Part shown: positions 13,774 through 20,109 of the stretch, piece by piece
How the letters are laid out: each line of letters starts with the position of its first letter
How positions within the stretch are numbered: position 1 is the first letter of the stretch
IMG/VR virus record: IMGVR_UViG_3300020473_001196
Coordinates: 1 to 23,699 of that record
Length of the DNA: 23,699 nucleotides
Reading direction: 5' to 3' (one strand)
DNA from: a virus
Position numbers and translations under genes: made by a program
Notes under the pieces: model-generated
What the model was told of the DNA's origin: nothing
Seen by the model: only the letters and a program-made list of their open reading frames with translations
The model's database searches: none

Positions 13774-14506
13774 AGAAGGATTAAAAGCCGGTGATTTAGA
13801 AGGCGTTGTTAACAGACGTTTTTCAATCGATCAATTTAAAAGTAAAATGGGCGAGGATAGAAATATCATGGTCCTTTCGTTTGTGGTTGATGGTTTGGAA
13901 CCAGCAAAAGATCTTGAACGTTTTGCAGAAACAGGATACAAGGCAATACTTGATGCAGATGCTACTCCAGGAACTTTGGAAGATGGCAAACATAGAGTAT
14001 TCATAGAGTTTGCTAGAACAGAACAAGTAGACAGAGAAATACATGAATTTTTAACTGACCTAGCAAAACTTACTAACGAACAAAGACCATGGGAATTCAC
14101 ATATCATAAAAGAACAGTTCCGTTCGAAGCATCACCAAAAAATTTAGCAGACGTACTTCCAAGAACTCCAATAGCATACACGCAAAAAATGGGTTCATTG
14201 AGAATTGGTGAAGTAAAAGACTTCTTTGACAAATTTAACATGATGGAATTCAAATTGGACAACAACATAGTGTCGATCAAAAAGAATGGCGCAAACGAAC
14301 GACTGCAATTCGAATTACATCAATACGGACCTACACAAGATATTCTAAAAGAAGTAAAAGCATTCAACATCGATTCCAAAGCAATGGCTGAATGCACTTA
14401 TCTAACAAAATACTTTGGACCATTTAATATTACCAAAACTACTGAAGATAGATTCGTTTTTTCAAAAGGGGCCGACTCTGTTGTGTTAAGTAAGTACAAA
14501 TGGTAA
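13763..14506 (+). CDS. Conserved-looking phage protein, unknown function
   Basis: A 247-aa soluble protein coupled to the 160-aa gene (11-base overlap) and to the M15 endolysin (7-base overlap). Alpha/beta pattern: NIMVLSFVVDGLEPAKDLER, FIEFARTEQVDREIHEFLTD, then a long C-terminal part with RIGEVKDFFDKFNMMEFKLD and a last domain of short strands (FNITKTTEDRFVFSKGADSV). The first half repeats the theme of a ferredoxin-like fold (beta-alpha-beta with short loops), but no named family is evident. Partnership with the 160-aa protein is inferred from the overlap. Confidence 0.65.
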   Translation: MRLKEGLKAGDLEGVVNRRFSIDQFKSKMGEDRNIMVLSFVVDGLEPAKDLERFAETGYKAILDADATPGTLEDGKHRVFIEFARTEQVDREIHEFLTDLAKLTNEQRPWEFTYHKRTVPFEASPKNLADVLPRTPIAYTQKMGSLRIGEVKDFFDKFNMMEFKLDNNIVSIKKNGANERLQFELHQYGPTQDILKEVKAFNIDSKAMAECTYLTKYFGPFNITKTTEDRFVFSKGADSVVLSKYKW

Positions 14507-14964
14507 GATTATCAGAAAATTTCAGTTTACAAGAATTTACAAAAAGTCAAACCGCAACAAGAAAAGGTTTAGACAACACTCCAGGTGAAGAACATCTAGC
14601 AAGTGCGAAAGAGTTATTTGCCAATGTAGTGCAAAAGGTAAGAGATAATTTTGGTGTCACAGTGATCAATTCAGGATACAGAGGACCAGCACTTAACGAA
14701 GCAGTTGGTGGTTCATCAAAATCACAACACTGCAAAGGTGAGGCAGTTGATATAGAGTGTCCAGGCACGCCAAACTATGATGTTGCTAAATGGATCCAAG
14801 ACAATTTAGATTTCGATCAACTCATATTAGAATTCTACACTCCAGGTATACCGGATTCGGGTTGGGTACACGTGTCATATAAAGCAGAAGGCAATCGTAA
14901 AAGTATCTTAACCGCGATGAAAGAAAATGGAAAAACAGTATACAAACAAGGACTCATACAATAA
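14500..14964 (+). CDS. M15-family zinc peptidase, probable endolysin (D-Ala-D-Ala carboxypeptidase type)
   Basis: A 154-aa protein with the M15A zinc-peptidase signature: VINSGYRGPALNEAVGG (residues 55-71), the zinc motif S75-x-H77-x-x-G-x-A-x-D84 in SKSQHCKGEAVDIE, and the third ligand H124 in SGWVHVSY. The family cleaves peptide cross-bridges or terminal D-Ala in peptidoglycan, and small stand-alone members commonly serve as phage endolysins. No signal peptide, so it would need a holin; a holin candidate lies at 18216 and spanin candidates at 15559 and 16019. The N-terminus NFSLQEFTKSQTATRKGLDN matches the usual lead helix. Confidence 0.85.
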   Translation: MVRLSENFSLQEFTKSQTATRKGLDNTPGEEHLASAKELFANVVQKVRDNFGVTVINSGYRGPALNEAVGGSSKSQHCKGEAVDIECPGTPNYDVAKWIQDNLDFDQLILEFYTPGIPDSGWVHVSYKAEGNRKSILTAMKENGKTVYKQGLIQ

Positions 14965-15547
14965 TCCTATAAACAAATTAGAGAAGCAACTGGCAGAATT
15001 TACAGGTGCTCCATATGTTGTTGCGACTGACTGTTGCACACACGCAATAGAGTTGTGTCTTAGATTAAACAAAGTAAAAAAATTAAAATCAAGTTGCTAC
15101 ACATATCTGTCTGTTCCTATGACAATGAAAAAATTAGGTATAGAAGTGCAATGGATTGATGAGATGTGGATAGGTGAATACAATTTTATTGGCACCAACA
15201 TATGGGATAGTGCGAGATTATTGCATCCAAAAATGTACAGAAAAGGTCAATTACAATGTTTAAGTTTTGGCAACGGAAAACCTTTGGATAACAAAAGAGG
15301 TGGAGCAATCTTATGTGGCTCAGCAGAGGATTATAAACATTTAAAACAAATGTCATATGATGGAAGAGATCCTACTGTAGAAAAATGGCATACGCAAAAG
15401 AGTTTCGAGTTAGGTTTCCATTATAATATGCCATATGAACACGCAGAACAATGTAGCAAACTGTTAAATGATTACATAAAGAAAGATAATTTTCTTCCTA
15501 AGATCCATGAGTATCCAGACTGCAGGAATATAATAATAAAAGGTTAA
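14927..15547 (+). CDS. Truncated DegT/DnrJ/EryC1/StrS-type PLP aminotransferase
   Basis: A 206-aa protein resembling the PLP-binding half of sugar aminotransferases. NPINKLEKQLAEFTGAPYVV and ATDCCTHAIELCLRL match the N-terminal strand and cofactor-phosphate region. NIWDSARLLHP supplies an Asp (D94) and LSFGNGKPLDNKRGGAIL the Schiff-base lysine (K118). FELGFHYNMPYEHAEQCSKL corresponds to the GYNYRM segment of full-length enzymes, after which ~150 residues of C-terminal domain are missing (family ~370-400 aa). The start lies 38 bases inside the endolysin gene; no other ATG is available before base ~15119. It could modify a sugar, or act as a dimeric minimal enzyme; the substrate is unknown. Confidence 0.65.
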   Translation: MEKQYTNKDSYNNPINKLEKQLAEFTGAPYVVATDCCTHAIELCLRLNKVKKLKSSCYTYLSVPMTMKKLGIEVQWIDEMWIGEYNFIGTNIWDSARLLHPKMYRKGQLQCLSFGNGKPLDNKRGGAILCGSAEDYKHLKQMSYDGRDPTVEKWHTQKSFELGFHYNMPYEHAEQCSKLLNDYIKKDNFLPKIHEYPDCRNIIIKG

Positions 15548-15558
15548 ATACGTACATA

Positions 15559-16035
15559 ATGATATTTGCAAAGATTAAATCAATAATAACAATTATGCTG
15601 ATACTTGGAGTGGCAGGTGCAGGTATGTATGTTATGAAATTAAGAGCGGACAACGCCACACTTAAAGCAAATCAACTGAAATTGGAAACGGCAGTTGAGG
15701 AGCAAAATAAAGTTTTAAAGCAACAAAAAGCCGACTTTGAAGCAATAATGGAAAGCAACAAGAAACTTAATGTTTTAATTAATACTTTCAAAAAAGATTT
15801 ACAAGACCTAGACAAAAGGTTCACAAAGAAAAATAGAGACATTGGAAAACTAGCAATAGAAAGAACAAAGTCGATTGAAAGAATTGTAAATGGTGGAAGT
15901 AAAAACGCGGCAAGATGTATAGAGTTGGCATCTGGTGCCGAACACACAGAAGAAGAATTGAAAGCAACTTTGAAATCACAAATTAACCCAGAGTGCCCAG
16001 CACTAGCGAATCCAAATTATGTCGAACATCAATAA
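15559..16035 (+). CDS. Candidate i-spanin: membrane-anchored coiled-coil protein
   Basis: A 158-aa protein with an N-terminal membrane anchor (IKSIITIMLILGVAGAGMYV, roughly 6-25) and a long coiled coil (LRADNATLKANQLKLETAVE, through KDLQDLDKRFTKKNRDIGKL). The C-terminal periplasmic tail contains two cysteines (AARCIELASG and PECPALANPN). This is the architecture of Rz-like inner-membrane spanins, which join an outer-membrane lipoprotein to fuse the membranes at lysis. The next gene starts 17 bases before this one ends and encodes a lipoprotein, as expected of an i-spanin/o-spanin pair, and an endolysin lies upstream. GTTAAATA at 15543-15550 is a weak late-promoter-like motif. Function is inferred from layout. 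Confidence 0.6.
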   Translation: MIFAKIKSIITIMLILGVAGAGMYVMKLRADNATLKANQLKLETAVEEQNKVLKQQKADFEAIMESNKKLNVLINTFKKDLQDLDKRFTKKNRDIGKLAIERTKSIERIVNGGSKNAARCIELASGAEHTEEELKATLKSQINPECPALANPNYVEHQ

Positions 16036-16408
16036 AGATAAATCTTATAGACTTGCATGGATAGTAGCAGTACCATTAATGGTGTGTATGTTATTGTCAG
16101 GATGTAGTATAGGTGGTGAGAAAAAAATTAAAATATTCTCAGTTGAACAGCCTAGAGAAAAGTTAAATTATCCAATGCCGACTCCATTGCAAATGGAAGA
16201 AATCAGATGGATAATTATTACTAGTGAAAATGCAGAAGAAGTATTTAAAAAATTAGAAGAGGCAGGCATTGATCCTGTGCTGTTTGGAATTACAGACAAA
16301 GACTTCCAAGTACTTGCTAGAAACTTTGCACAGATAAGACAAAAATTACAAGAGACAAATAATTTGTTGGAAGAGTACAAAAAGTATTACGAAACGGAGG
16401 GTGAGTAA
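16019..16408 (+). CDS. Lipoprotein, candidate o-spanin
   Basis: A 129-aa protein with a lipoprotein signal peptide: basic N-terminus, hydrophobic core LAWIVAVPLMVCM and lipobox L26-S-G-C29. After the lipidated Cys comes a proline-bearing segment (NYPMPTPLQMEEIRWIIITS), a domain ENAEEVFKKLEEAGIDPVLF and a C-terminal helix NFAQIRQKLQETNNLLEEYK. The pattern proline segment, W-[IV]-[IV]-[IV]-T-x-E-N-A-E-E, F-x-L-T/I-x-x-D, tyrosine-rich helix resembles Rz1-like proteins of other phages as I remember them. It overlaps the coiled-coil gene by 17 bases. Lambda Rz1 is much shorter, so o-spanin is a proposal, supported by lipobox and context. It ends in TAATG, overlapping the cysteine-rich peptide. 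Confidence 0.6.
   Translation: MSNINKDKSYRLAWIVAVPLMVCMLLSGCSIGGEKKIKIFSVEQPREKLNYPMPTPLQMEEIRWIIITSENAEEVFKKLEEAGIDPVLFGITDKDFQVLARNFAQIRQKLQETNNLLEEYKKYYETEGE
16396..16400 (+). promoter_or_regulatory. Perfect Shine-Dalgarno GGAGG for the cysteine-rich peptide
   Basis: GGAGG lies 7 bases before ATG 16408, optimal spacing and sequence. It is among the strongest ribosome binding sites in the window and argues that the 34-codon ORF is translated. Confidence 0.65.
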
Positions 16409-16512
16409 TGGAAAAATGTAAAAACTGTAAATGTGACGCACACTGTCCAGAAGTTTGTTATAATTGCAAATGTAGGGACTGTGATTGTTCGTCATGCGGA
16501 AAGGACGTATGA
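16408..16512 (+). CDS. 34-aa cysteine-rich, metallothionein-like peptide
   Basis: An ORF of 34 codons too short for most gene finders. It has ten cysteines and one histidine in CxxC and CxC spacing: C4-x2-C7-x-C9, C13-x3-C17-x2-C20-x-C22-x2-C25-x-C27-x2-C30, the pattern CKNCKC...CYNCKC...CDCSSC. That density and spacing are those of metallothioneins or similar zinc/copper-thiolate peptides, although I recognise no named bacterial metallothionein (SmtA, BmtA are longer). It has an optimal GGAGG, a TAATG overlap with the lipoprotein upstream and an ATGA overlap with the membrane protein downstream, so it is clearly part of the operon. It could buffer Zn or Cu during lysis or infection, or be a zinc-ribbon miniprotein. 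Confidence 0.7.
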   Translation: MEKCKNCKCDAHCPEVCYNCKCRDCDCSSCGKDV

Positions 16513-16949
16513 AAATAAGTGATAGCACATCAATATCAATGCCAATGCGTAATCTGTTATCAATTATAGGAGCAGTTGCGATCGGAGTTTGGGCATATTT
16601 TGGAGTGGTTGAAAGATTAAACAAATTAGAAACACAGTCAGTACTATTAGAAAAAGATATGACTGCCGAGGACGAAAGACTTCACAATGAAGTGACAAAA
16701 AACACAGACTTTAGAATAAGATATCCAAGGGGTGAGTTAGGACAAAGTTCACAAGACATTGAGCAATTCATGTTGATAGAGGACTTATATAAAAGTGTGG
16801 ACAGAATGCAAAAGCATTTGGACGATATGGCAAACAACAAAGTAAATATTGAATTTTTAAAAGAACAAATGGAGAAGGCACAACAAGCCATCGAGAAGTT
16901 AAAAGATGCTGACCGAGAAATTGTTTATAAAAATGGGAGTGAACACTAA
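16509..16949 (+). CDS. Single-pass membrane protein with coiled-coil C-terminus
   Basis: I start at ATG 16509, which overlaps the upstream TGA as ATGA with AAGGA close by; alternatives TTG 16485 and ATG 16494 lie inside the cysteine-rich peptide. The 147-aa protein has a membrane segment (LLSIIGAVAIGVWAYFGVV, 16-34), a middle RIRYPRGELGQSSQDIEQFM and a coiled coil (LYKSVDRMQKHLDDMANNKV to EKAQQAIEKLKDADREIVYK). The architecture resembles another spanin-like or inner-membrane scaffold protein of the lysis block. The family is not recognised. The stop overlaps the next ATG (TAATG). Confidence 0.65.
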   Translation: MKISDSTSISMPMRNLLSIIGAVAIGVWAYFGVVERLNKLETQSVLLEKDMTAEDERLHNEVTKNTDFRIRYPRGELGQSSQDIEQFMLIEDLYKSVDRMQKHLDDMANNKVNIEFLKEQMEKAQQAIEKLKDADREIVYKNGSEH

Positions 16950-17158
16950 TGATCGAATCAGTTGTAGCCTTACTAATGTTTGTTAATGGTGAAATTAAAG
17001 AACACCGTATTCAAGAAAACATGGCAAAATGCTTACGAGGTAAAAGACAAGCAGAAAGACAATACAGTGCTAGTGTGAAATATCAATGTTGGAAAGGCGA
17101 AGCCGAAACAGAGATATACATGGGCGAGAAGTCAATCAAAGCAATTATATTAAAGTAG
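16949..17158 (+). CDS. Small protein with hydrophobic N-terminus, unknown function
   Basis: A 69-aa protein. The N-terminus IESVVALLMFVNGEIKEHRI has a short hydrophobic run that may be a weak signal or membrane anchor; the remainder is charged, with two cysteines (MAKCLRGKRQAERQYS, VKYQCWKGEAETEIYMGEKS) that could form a disulfide in the periplasm. I have an impression of similar uncharacterised proteins in marine T4-like phages. It overlaps the upstream gene by one base and precedes the nuclease by one base. Confidence 0.6.
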   Translation: MIESVVALLMFVNGEIKEHRIQENMAKCLRGKRQAERQYSASVKYQCWKGEAETEIYMGEKSIKAIILK

Positions 17159-17159
17159 T

Positions 17160-17594
17160 ATGTGGACCTATAGAGCAAAAGTGATCAGAGTTGTAGACGG
17201 CGACACAGTAGACGTGGATATAGATCTTGGTTTTGGCATTTGGCAGAAAAATGAACGTGTTAGAATAATGGGTATTGATACTCCAGAGTCAAGAACAAGA
17301 GACAAAATTGAGAAGAAGTTTGGGTTGGCCAGCAAGGCAATGCTTAAAAGAGTACTAGGTAAAGACACGGTTTTGAAAACAACCATCAATAAAAAAGGTG
17401 TAGACATGAAGGGTAAGTTTGGCAGAGTACTTGGAGACTTTTTGTACAAGGGCAAACCAGTATCAAAACTTATGTGCCGAGAAGGTTTTGCGGTGCCTTA
17501 CTTTGGTGGGAACAAAGCAAAACTAAAAGCAAAACACATGGCTAATAGAAAAAAATTAGTAAAAGCGGGTACTGTACAAGGAGATATTGAATAA
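17160..17594 (+). CDS. Thermonuclease-type (SNase family) nuclease
   Basis: A 144-aa OB-fold nuclease. The calcium-binding and catalytic residues of staphylococcal nuclease are visible in order: VVDGDTVDVDIDL (D13/D15), RVRIMGIDTPESR with R35, D40 and E43, and KFGRVLGDFL with R89 (the second catalytic arginine, YGRxLA in the family). The family cleaves DNA and RNA to 3'-phosphate ends. No signal peptide, so it acts in the cytoplasm unless released at lysis. It could help degrade host DNA, or act on nucleic acid in the debris. It sits between lysis-type genes. Full length and apparently active. Confidence 0.82.
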   Translation: MWTYRAKVIRVVDGDTVDVDIDLGFGIWQKNERVRIMGIDTPESRTRDKIEKKFGLASKAMLKRVLGKDTVLKTTINKKGVDMKGKFGRVLGDFLYKGKPVSKLMCREGFAVPYFGGNKAKLKAKHMANRKKLVKAGTVQGDIE

Positions 17595-17597
17595 ATA
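17590..17597 (+). promoter_or_regulatory. Candidate late promoter AATAAATA
   Basis: AATAAATA overlaps the nuclease stop and lies 28 bases before ATG 17626, followed by ACGTATATTATTAATTAGAGG. GAGG gives a ribosome binding site, so this promoter would produce an mRNA with a leader. The sequence AAATACGTA recurs at 15546-15554 before the spanin candidate. Confidence 0.5.
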
Positions 17598-17625
17598 CGT
17601 ATATTATTAATTAGAGGAAAAAATT

Positions 17626-18216
17626 ATGGAACTTATTATATCATTAGCAATGAAATTTTGGCAGTGGACAGTATTAATCGCTGTTGTAATCATAGCCGCG
17701 ATAATAAATTTTACAGACAAAAGATCAACGACAAAAATGAAATTTTACTATAAAGGAATGCCTAAGTTACAACCTGTGCCTATTCCGACAAAAGGAAAAG
17801 GTTTTTGGGGTGGTATAGTTTGTTGGCTATTAGCAACAAGGAACTGGATATTAGTAGACGATTGGAAGTATAATATCGATGGTACCGAATATGTAATACC
17901 AGCAGGTTTTCAATTTGACGGTGCAAGTATTCCTAAGTTTCTAAGAACTTTCTTCTCGCCGGTTGGTGTACTTCTAATAGGTGGACTAGTGCATGACTAC
18001 GCATACAAATATAAAACACTTTTAAAGACAAATAAAAAAGATACAATGGGTGAAATAACACAAAAGAGAGCAGACGAAATATTCAGAGATATCAATGTTA
18101 TTGTAAATGGCTTTTATGTTATGAACAGACTTGCATACTACTCTTTGAGAGTAGGTGGATTTGTTGCATGGAACGGTCACAGAAAAAGAAACGCAAAAAT
18201 TAAAGGTGCAAAATAA
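17626..18216 (+). CDS. DUF1353-type phage membrane protein
   Basis: A 196-aa protein. An N-terminal membrane segment (WQWTVLIAVVIIAAIINF, 12-29) precedes a domain with the DUF1353 signature: PAGFQFDGASIPKFLRTFFS (92-111) and IGGLVHDYAYKYK (118-130), with the family His-Asp pair. DUF1353 proteins are common in phages and often lie beside lysis genes; their biochemical role is not established. Here it follows the nuclease and overlaps the holin candidate by one base, so a lysis or envelope role is a fair guess. GAGG and a candidate late promoter lie upstream. Confidence 0.75.
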   Translation: MELIISLAMKFWQWTVLIAVVIIAAIINFTDKRSTTKMKFYYKGMPKLQPVPIPTKGKGFWGGIVCWLLATRNWILVDDWKYNIDGTEYVIPAGFQFDGASIPKFLRTFFSPVGVLLIGGLVHDYAYKYKTLLKTNKKDTMGEITQKRADEIFRDINVIVNGFYVMNRLAYYSLRVGGFVAWNGHRKRNAKIKGAK

Positions 18217-18542
18217 TGGCTGAATTAAAAGAAGACAAACTTATTGTTAAGAATAAAGAGACAATCGTTGAAAAAGCAAAAGACGATGCAGTTGAAAAAA
18301 TCAAATGGGTATGGTGGTTTCTAAAAGAAGAATTACCACAATTTTTATCAAACTGGAGAACGGTACCAAGAATCATGATGGTATTGTATGGTTTGGTATT
18401 TTATAACACTATGCAATGGTTCATGGCACTTGAAAATCCAAACAACGCACAGGCAGGTTTTGTGTCTGTTGTAGTAGGTGCTGGTGCGGCCTGGTTTGGT
18501 CTTTATGTCAACGGCAAAAAGACAGACATCACCAAAAAATAA
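18216..18542 (+). CDS. Holin candidate: small protein with two membrane segments
   Basis: A 108-aa protein with a charged, probably helical N-terminal half (KNKETIVEKAKDDAVEKIKW), two predicted membrane segments (RIMMVLYGLVFYNTMQWFMA, ~52-71, and GFVSVVVGAGAAWFGLYVNG, 81-100) and a short basic tail KKTDITKK. Size, two hydrophobic helices and basic C-terminus fit a holin, which forms inner-membrane holes that release the endolysin. The window contains an endolysin and spanin candidates but no better holin. Sequence family unproven; it could be another inner-membrane protein. Coupled by TAATG to the DUF1353 gene. Confidence 0.55.
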   Translation: MAELKEDKLIVKNKETIVEKAKDDAVEKIKWVWWFLKEELPQFLSNWRTVPRIMMVLYGLVFYNTMQWFMALENPNNAQAGFVSVVVGAGAAWFGLYVNGKKTDITKK

Positions 18543-18552
18543 TTACCACGCA

Positions 18553-18580
18553 TTGACAGATTGCCAATCTGTTATACAAT
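18553..18580 (+). promoter_or_regulatory. Sigma-70 type promoter for the dnaJ-def-clpA operon, predicted leaderless
   Basis: TTGACA (18553-18558), 16-bp spacer, TACAAT (18575-18580), then 7 bases to ATG 18588. No Shine-Dalgarno. The spacing matches the groES and uvsE promoters. An overlapping TATACA and a second TATAAT (18580-18585) make the exact -10 uncertain. Confidence 0.65.
18556..18572. promoter_or_regulatory. Perfect palindrome in the dnaJ promoter, candidate operator
   Basis: ACAGATTG C CAATCTGT is a perfect inverted repeat of 8-bp arms around a single base. It overlaps the last half of the -35 box and fills the spacer up to the -10, where a dimeric repressor would block polymerase. 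It is not followed by a T-run, so it is not a terminator for the holin gene. Confidence 0.5.
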
Positions 18581-18587
18581 ATAATAA

Positions 18588-19433
18588 ATGAAAAATTATT
18601 ATGAAATCCTGGGTGTACCGGAAGATGCTTCTTACGATCAAATAAGAAAAGCATTCAAAGAGATTGCCAAAAAAGAACATCCTGACAAGGGCGGTAATGA
18701 GGCAAAATTCAAAGAAGCCAACGAAGCCTACGACACATTAAAAGATTCACAGAAAAGACAAGAGTATGACACCATGAGAAAATATGGCGCAAACTTTGGT
18801 GGACAAGGTGAACATTTTAGTTTTAGAGCAGGTGATATGTTTGGTGATGATATATTTGAAGACTTCTTTTCAGGTTTTGGTCCATTCAGTGGTGTGCGTA
18901 CTAGAACAACAAGAAGACAAAGACAGAACAAATCTATCAATGTTAGGATGGCGTTAAGTCTTAAAGAAATACTCAACAACAATGAAAAAACTATAAGTTA
19001 CAGATTGCCCAGTGGAAAGGAAGAATTTGCAACAGTAAAAATTCCTGCTGGAGTACAGGACGGAGTAACATTCAAATACAAAGGACTAGGCGATGATTCG
19101 GTAACAAATTTGCCTAGAGGTGATTTAATGGTACAAGTGTCTGTGCTTGATTGTGATGGATACACAAGGCACGGCAACGATTTACACACACAAAAAACAG
19201 TGAGTTGTTTTGATGCAATAAGAGGTTGTGTAATTGAATTAAAAGAATTAAACGAAAACATTATTAAAGTAAAAGTGCCTGCAGGCACACAACACGGAAC
19301 ACTATTAAGTGTCACAGGAAGAGGACTACCGGTACACAAAGCATTAAATATTAGAGGAAATCTTTACATAAAAGTTATTGTATTGATTCCAAAACTTTCA
19401 AAAGAAGATTTGAAAAAAATTAAGGACTTGTAA
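18588..19433 (+). CDS. dnaJ: DnaJ/CbpA-type Hsp40 co-chaperone
   Basis: A 281-aa J-protein. The J domain (residues 1-65) includes YYEILGVPEDASYDQIRKAF and the HPD tripeptide (31-33, AKKEHPDKGG) that stimulates DnaK ATPase. A G/F-rich linker follows (NFGGQGEHFSFRAGDMFGDD, FFSGFGPFSG). The CxxCxGxG zinc finger of class A DnaJ is absent, so this is a class B, CbpA-like protein. The C-terminal part shows two DnaJ_C substrate-binding domains (KIPAGVQDGVTFKYKGLGDD-type and KVPAGTQHGTLLSVTGRGLP). It would direct client proteins to host DnaK. First gene after a host-type promoter, overlapping the deformylase by one base (TAATG). Confidence 0.88.
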   Translation: MKNYYEILGVPEDASYDQIRKAFKEIAKKEHPDKGGNEAKFKEANEAYDTLKDSQKRQEYDTMRKYGANFGGQGEHFSFRAGDMFGDDIFEDFFSGFGPFSGVRTRTTRRQRQNKSINVRMALSLKEILNNNEKTISYRLPSGKEEFATVKIPAGVQDGVTFKYKGLGDDSVTNLPRGDLMVQVSVLDCDGYTRHGNDLHTQKTVSCFDAIRGCVIELKELNENIIKVKVPAGTQHGTLLSVTGRGLPVHKALNIRGNLYIKVIVLIPKLSKEDLKKIKDL

Positions 19434-19951
19434 TGCAAATATTTGTTAACCCATATAAAACACTTCATGAACAAAGCACAGATTTTGATTTTAATGAGGG
19501 GTTACCTAATTACCAGGATATAGAACGTTTCGAAAAAGATATGATCAATCTTATGAAAAACTGCAACGGAATAGGTCTAGCGGCAAATCAAATTGGTATT
19601 ACTAAAAGATTTTTCGCAATAGGGCATGAGTCATTTGACAAATTTAGTATTCCTGCTATAATTTATAATCCAATGGTGGTTAGAGCAAGTGAAGAAAAAA
19701 CATTGGACGAAGAAGGATGTTTAAGTTTCCCAGGTTTGTTTGTGAAAGTTTTACGTCCTGAAAAAGTAACAGTAAGATGGCAAAACAAAAAAGGTGAAAC
19801 ACTAATGCAACATTTAGACGGTATGGAATCGAAATGCTTTCAACACGAACTAGACCATCTAGATGGTGTTACATTTGATCAGAGAGTTTCGAAGATGAAA
19901 TGGGACATGGCAAAAAAGAAAGCGGAAAAATGGGTTGGAAGTTCGAAATAA
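19433..19951 (+). CDS. def: Peptide deformylase
   Basis: A 172-aa metallo-deformylase that removes the N-formyl group from new proteins. All three motifs are intact: GIGLAANQ (46-53), EGCLS (94-98) with metal ligand C96, and HELDH (138-142) with H138, H142 and catalytic E139. This length is near that of bacterial enzymes, with a C-terminal helix (WDMAKKKAEKW) that some phage deformylases lack. Marine phages are known to carry deformylases; a role in speeding maturation of phage or photosynthesis proteins has been proposed. Here it lies between dnaJ and clpA, and probably cotranslates with both. Confidence 0.9.
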   Translation: MQIFVNPYKTLHEQSTDFDFNEGLPNYQDIERFEKDMINLMKNCNGIGLAANQIGITKRFFAIGHESFDKFSIPAIIYNPMVVRASEEKTLDEEGCLSFPGLFVKVLRPEKVTVRWQNKKGETLMQHLDGMESKCFQHELDHLDGVTFDQRVSKMKWDMAKKKAEKWVGSSK

Positions 19952-20109
19952 AAAGGAAAGGACCGATTGATAAAAAAGATGTTAATAGACTTATTGCCGC
20001 AATACAACAAGAACTACAATGGGATGACAGAGATGTTAGAACTAGTGAAGCAATCGAAAAGGGAGAAATAGACTGGAGTGGAGATGTTAGACGCAAACGA
20101 AAATCTTGA
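19930..20109 (+). CDS. 59-aa protein between def and clpA, unknown function
   Basis: The frame opens earlier (ATG 19900 gives 69 aa, 52 bases into def), but ATG 19930 leaves only a 22-base overlap and gives a well-formed start MGWKFEIKRKGPIDKKDVNR. The peptide has one predicted helix (DVNRLIAAIQQELQWDD), an acidic middle (SEAIEKGEIDWSGD) and a basic end RRKRKS. It overlaps the clpA start by 26 bases. It is not ClpS-like: the D/E-N-D-x-x-T-x-M motif is missing. A ClpA adaptor is an attractive speculation based only on position. Confidence 0.5.
   Translation: MGWKFEIKRKGPIDKKDVNRLIAAIQQELQWDDRDVRTSEAIEKGEIDWSGDVRRKRKS

Noticed and set aside
16485-16508. Upstream TTG/ATG starts for the coiled-coil membrane protein
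   Set aside because: They lie inside the cysteine-rich peptide without a Shine-Dalgarno; ATG 16509 has the ATGA overlap and a nearby AAGGA.
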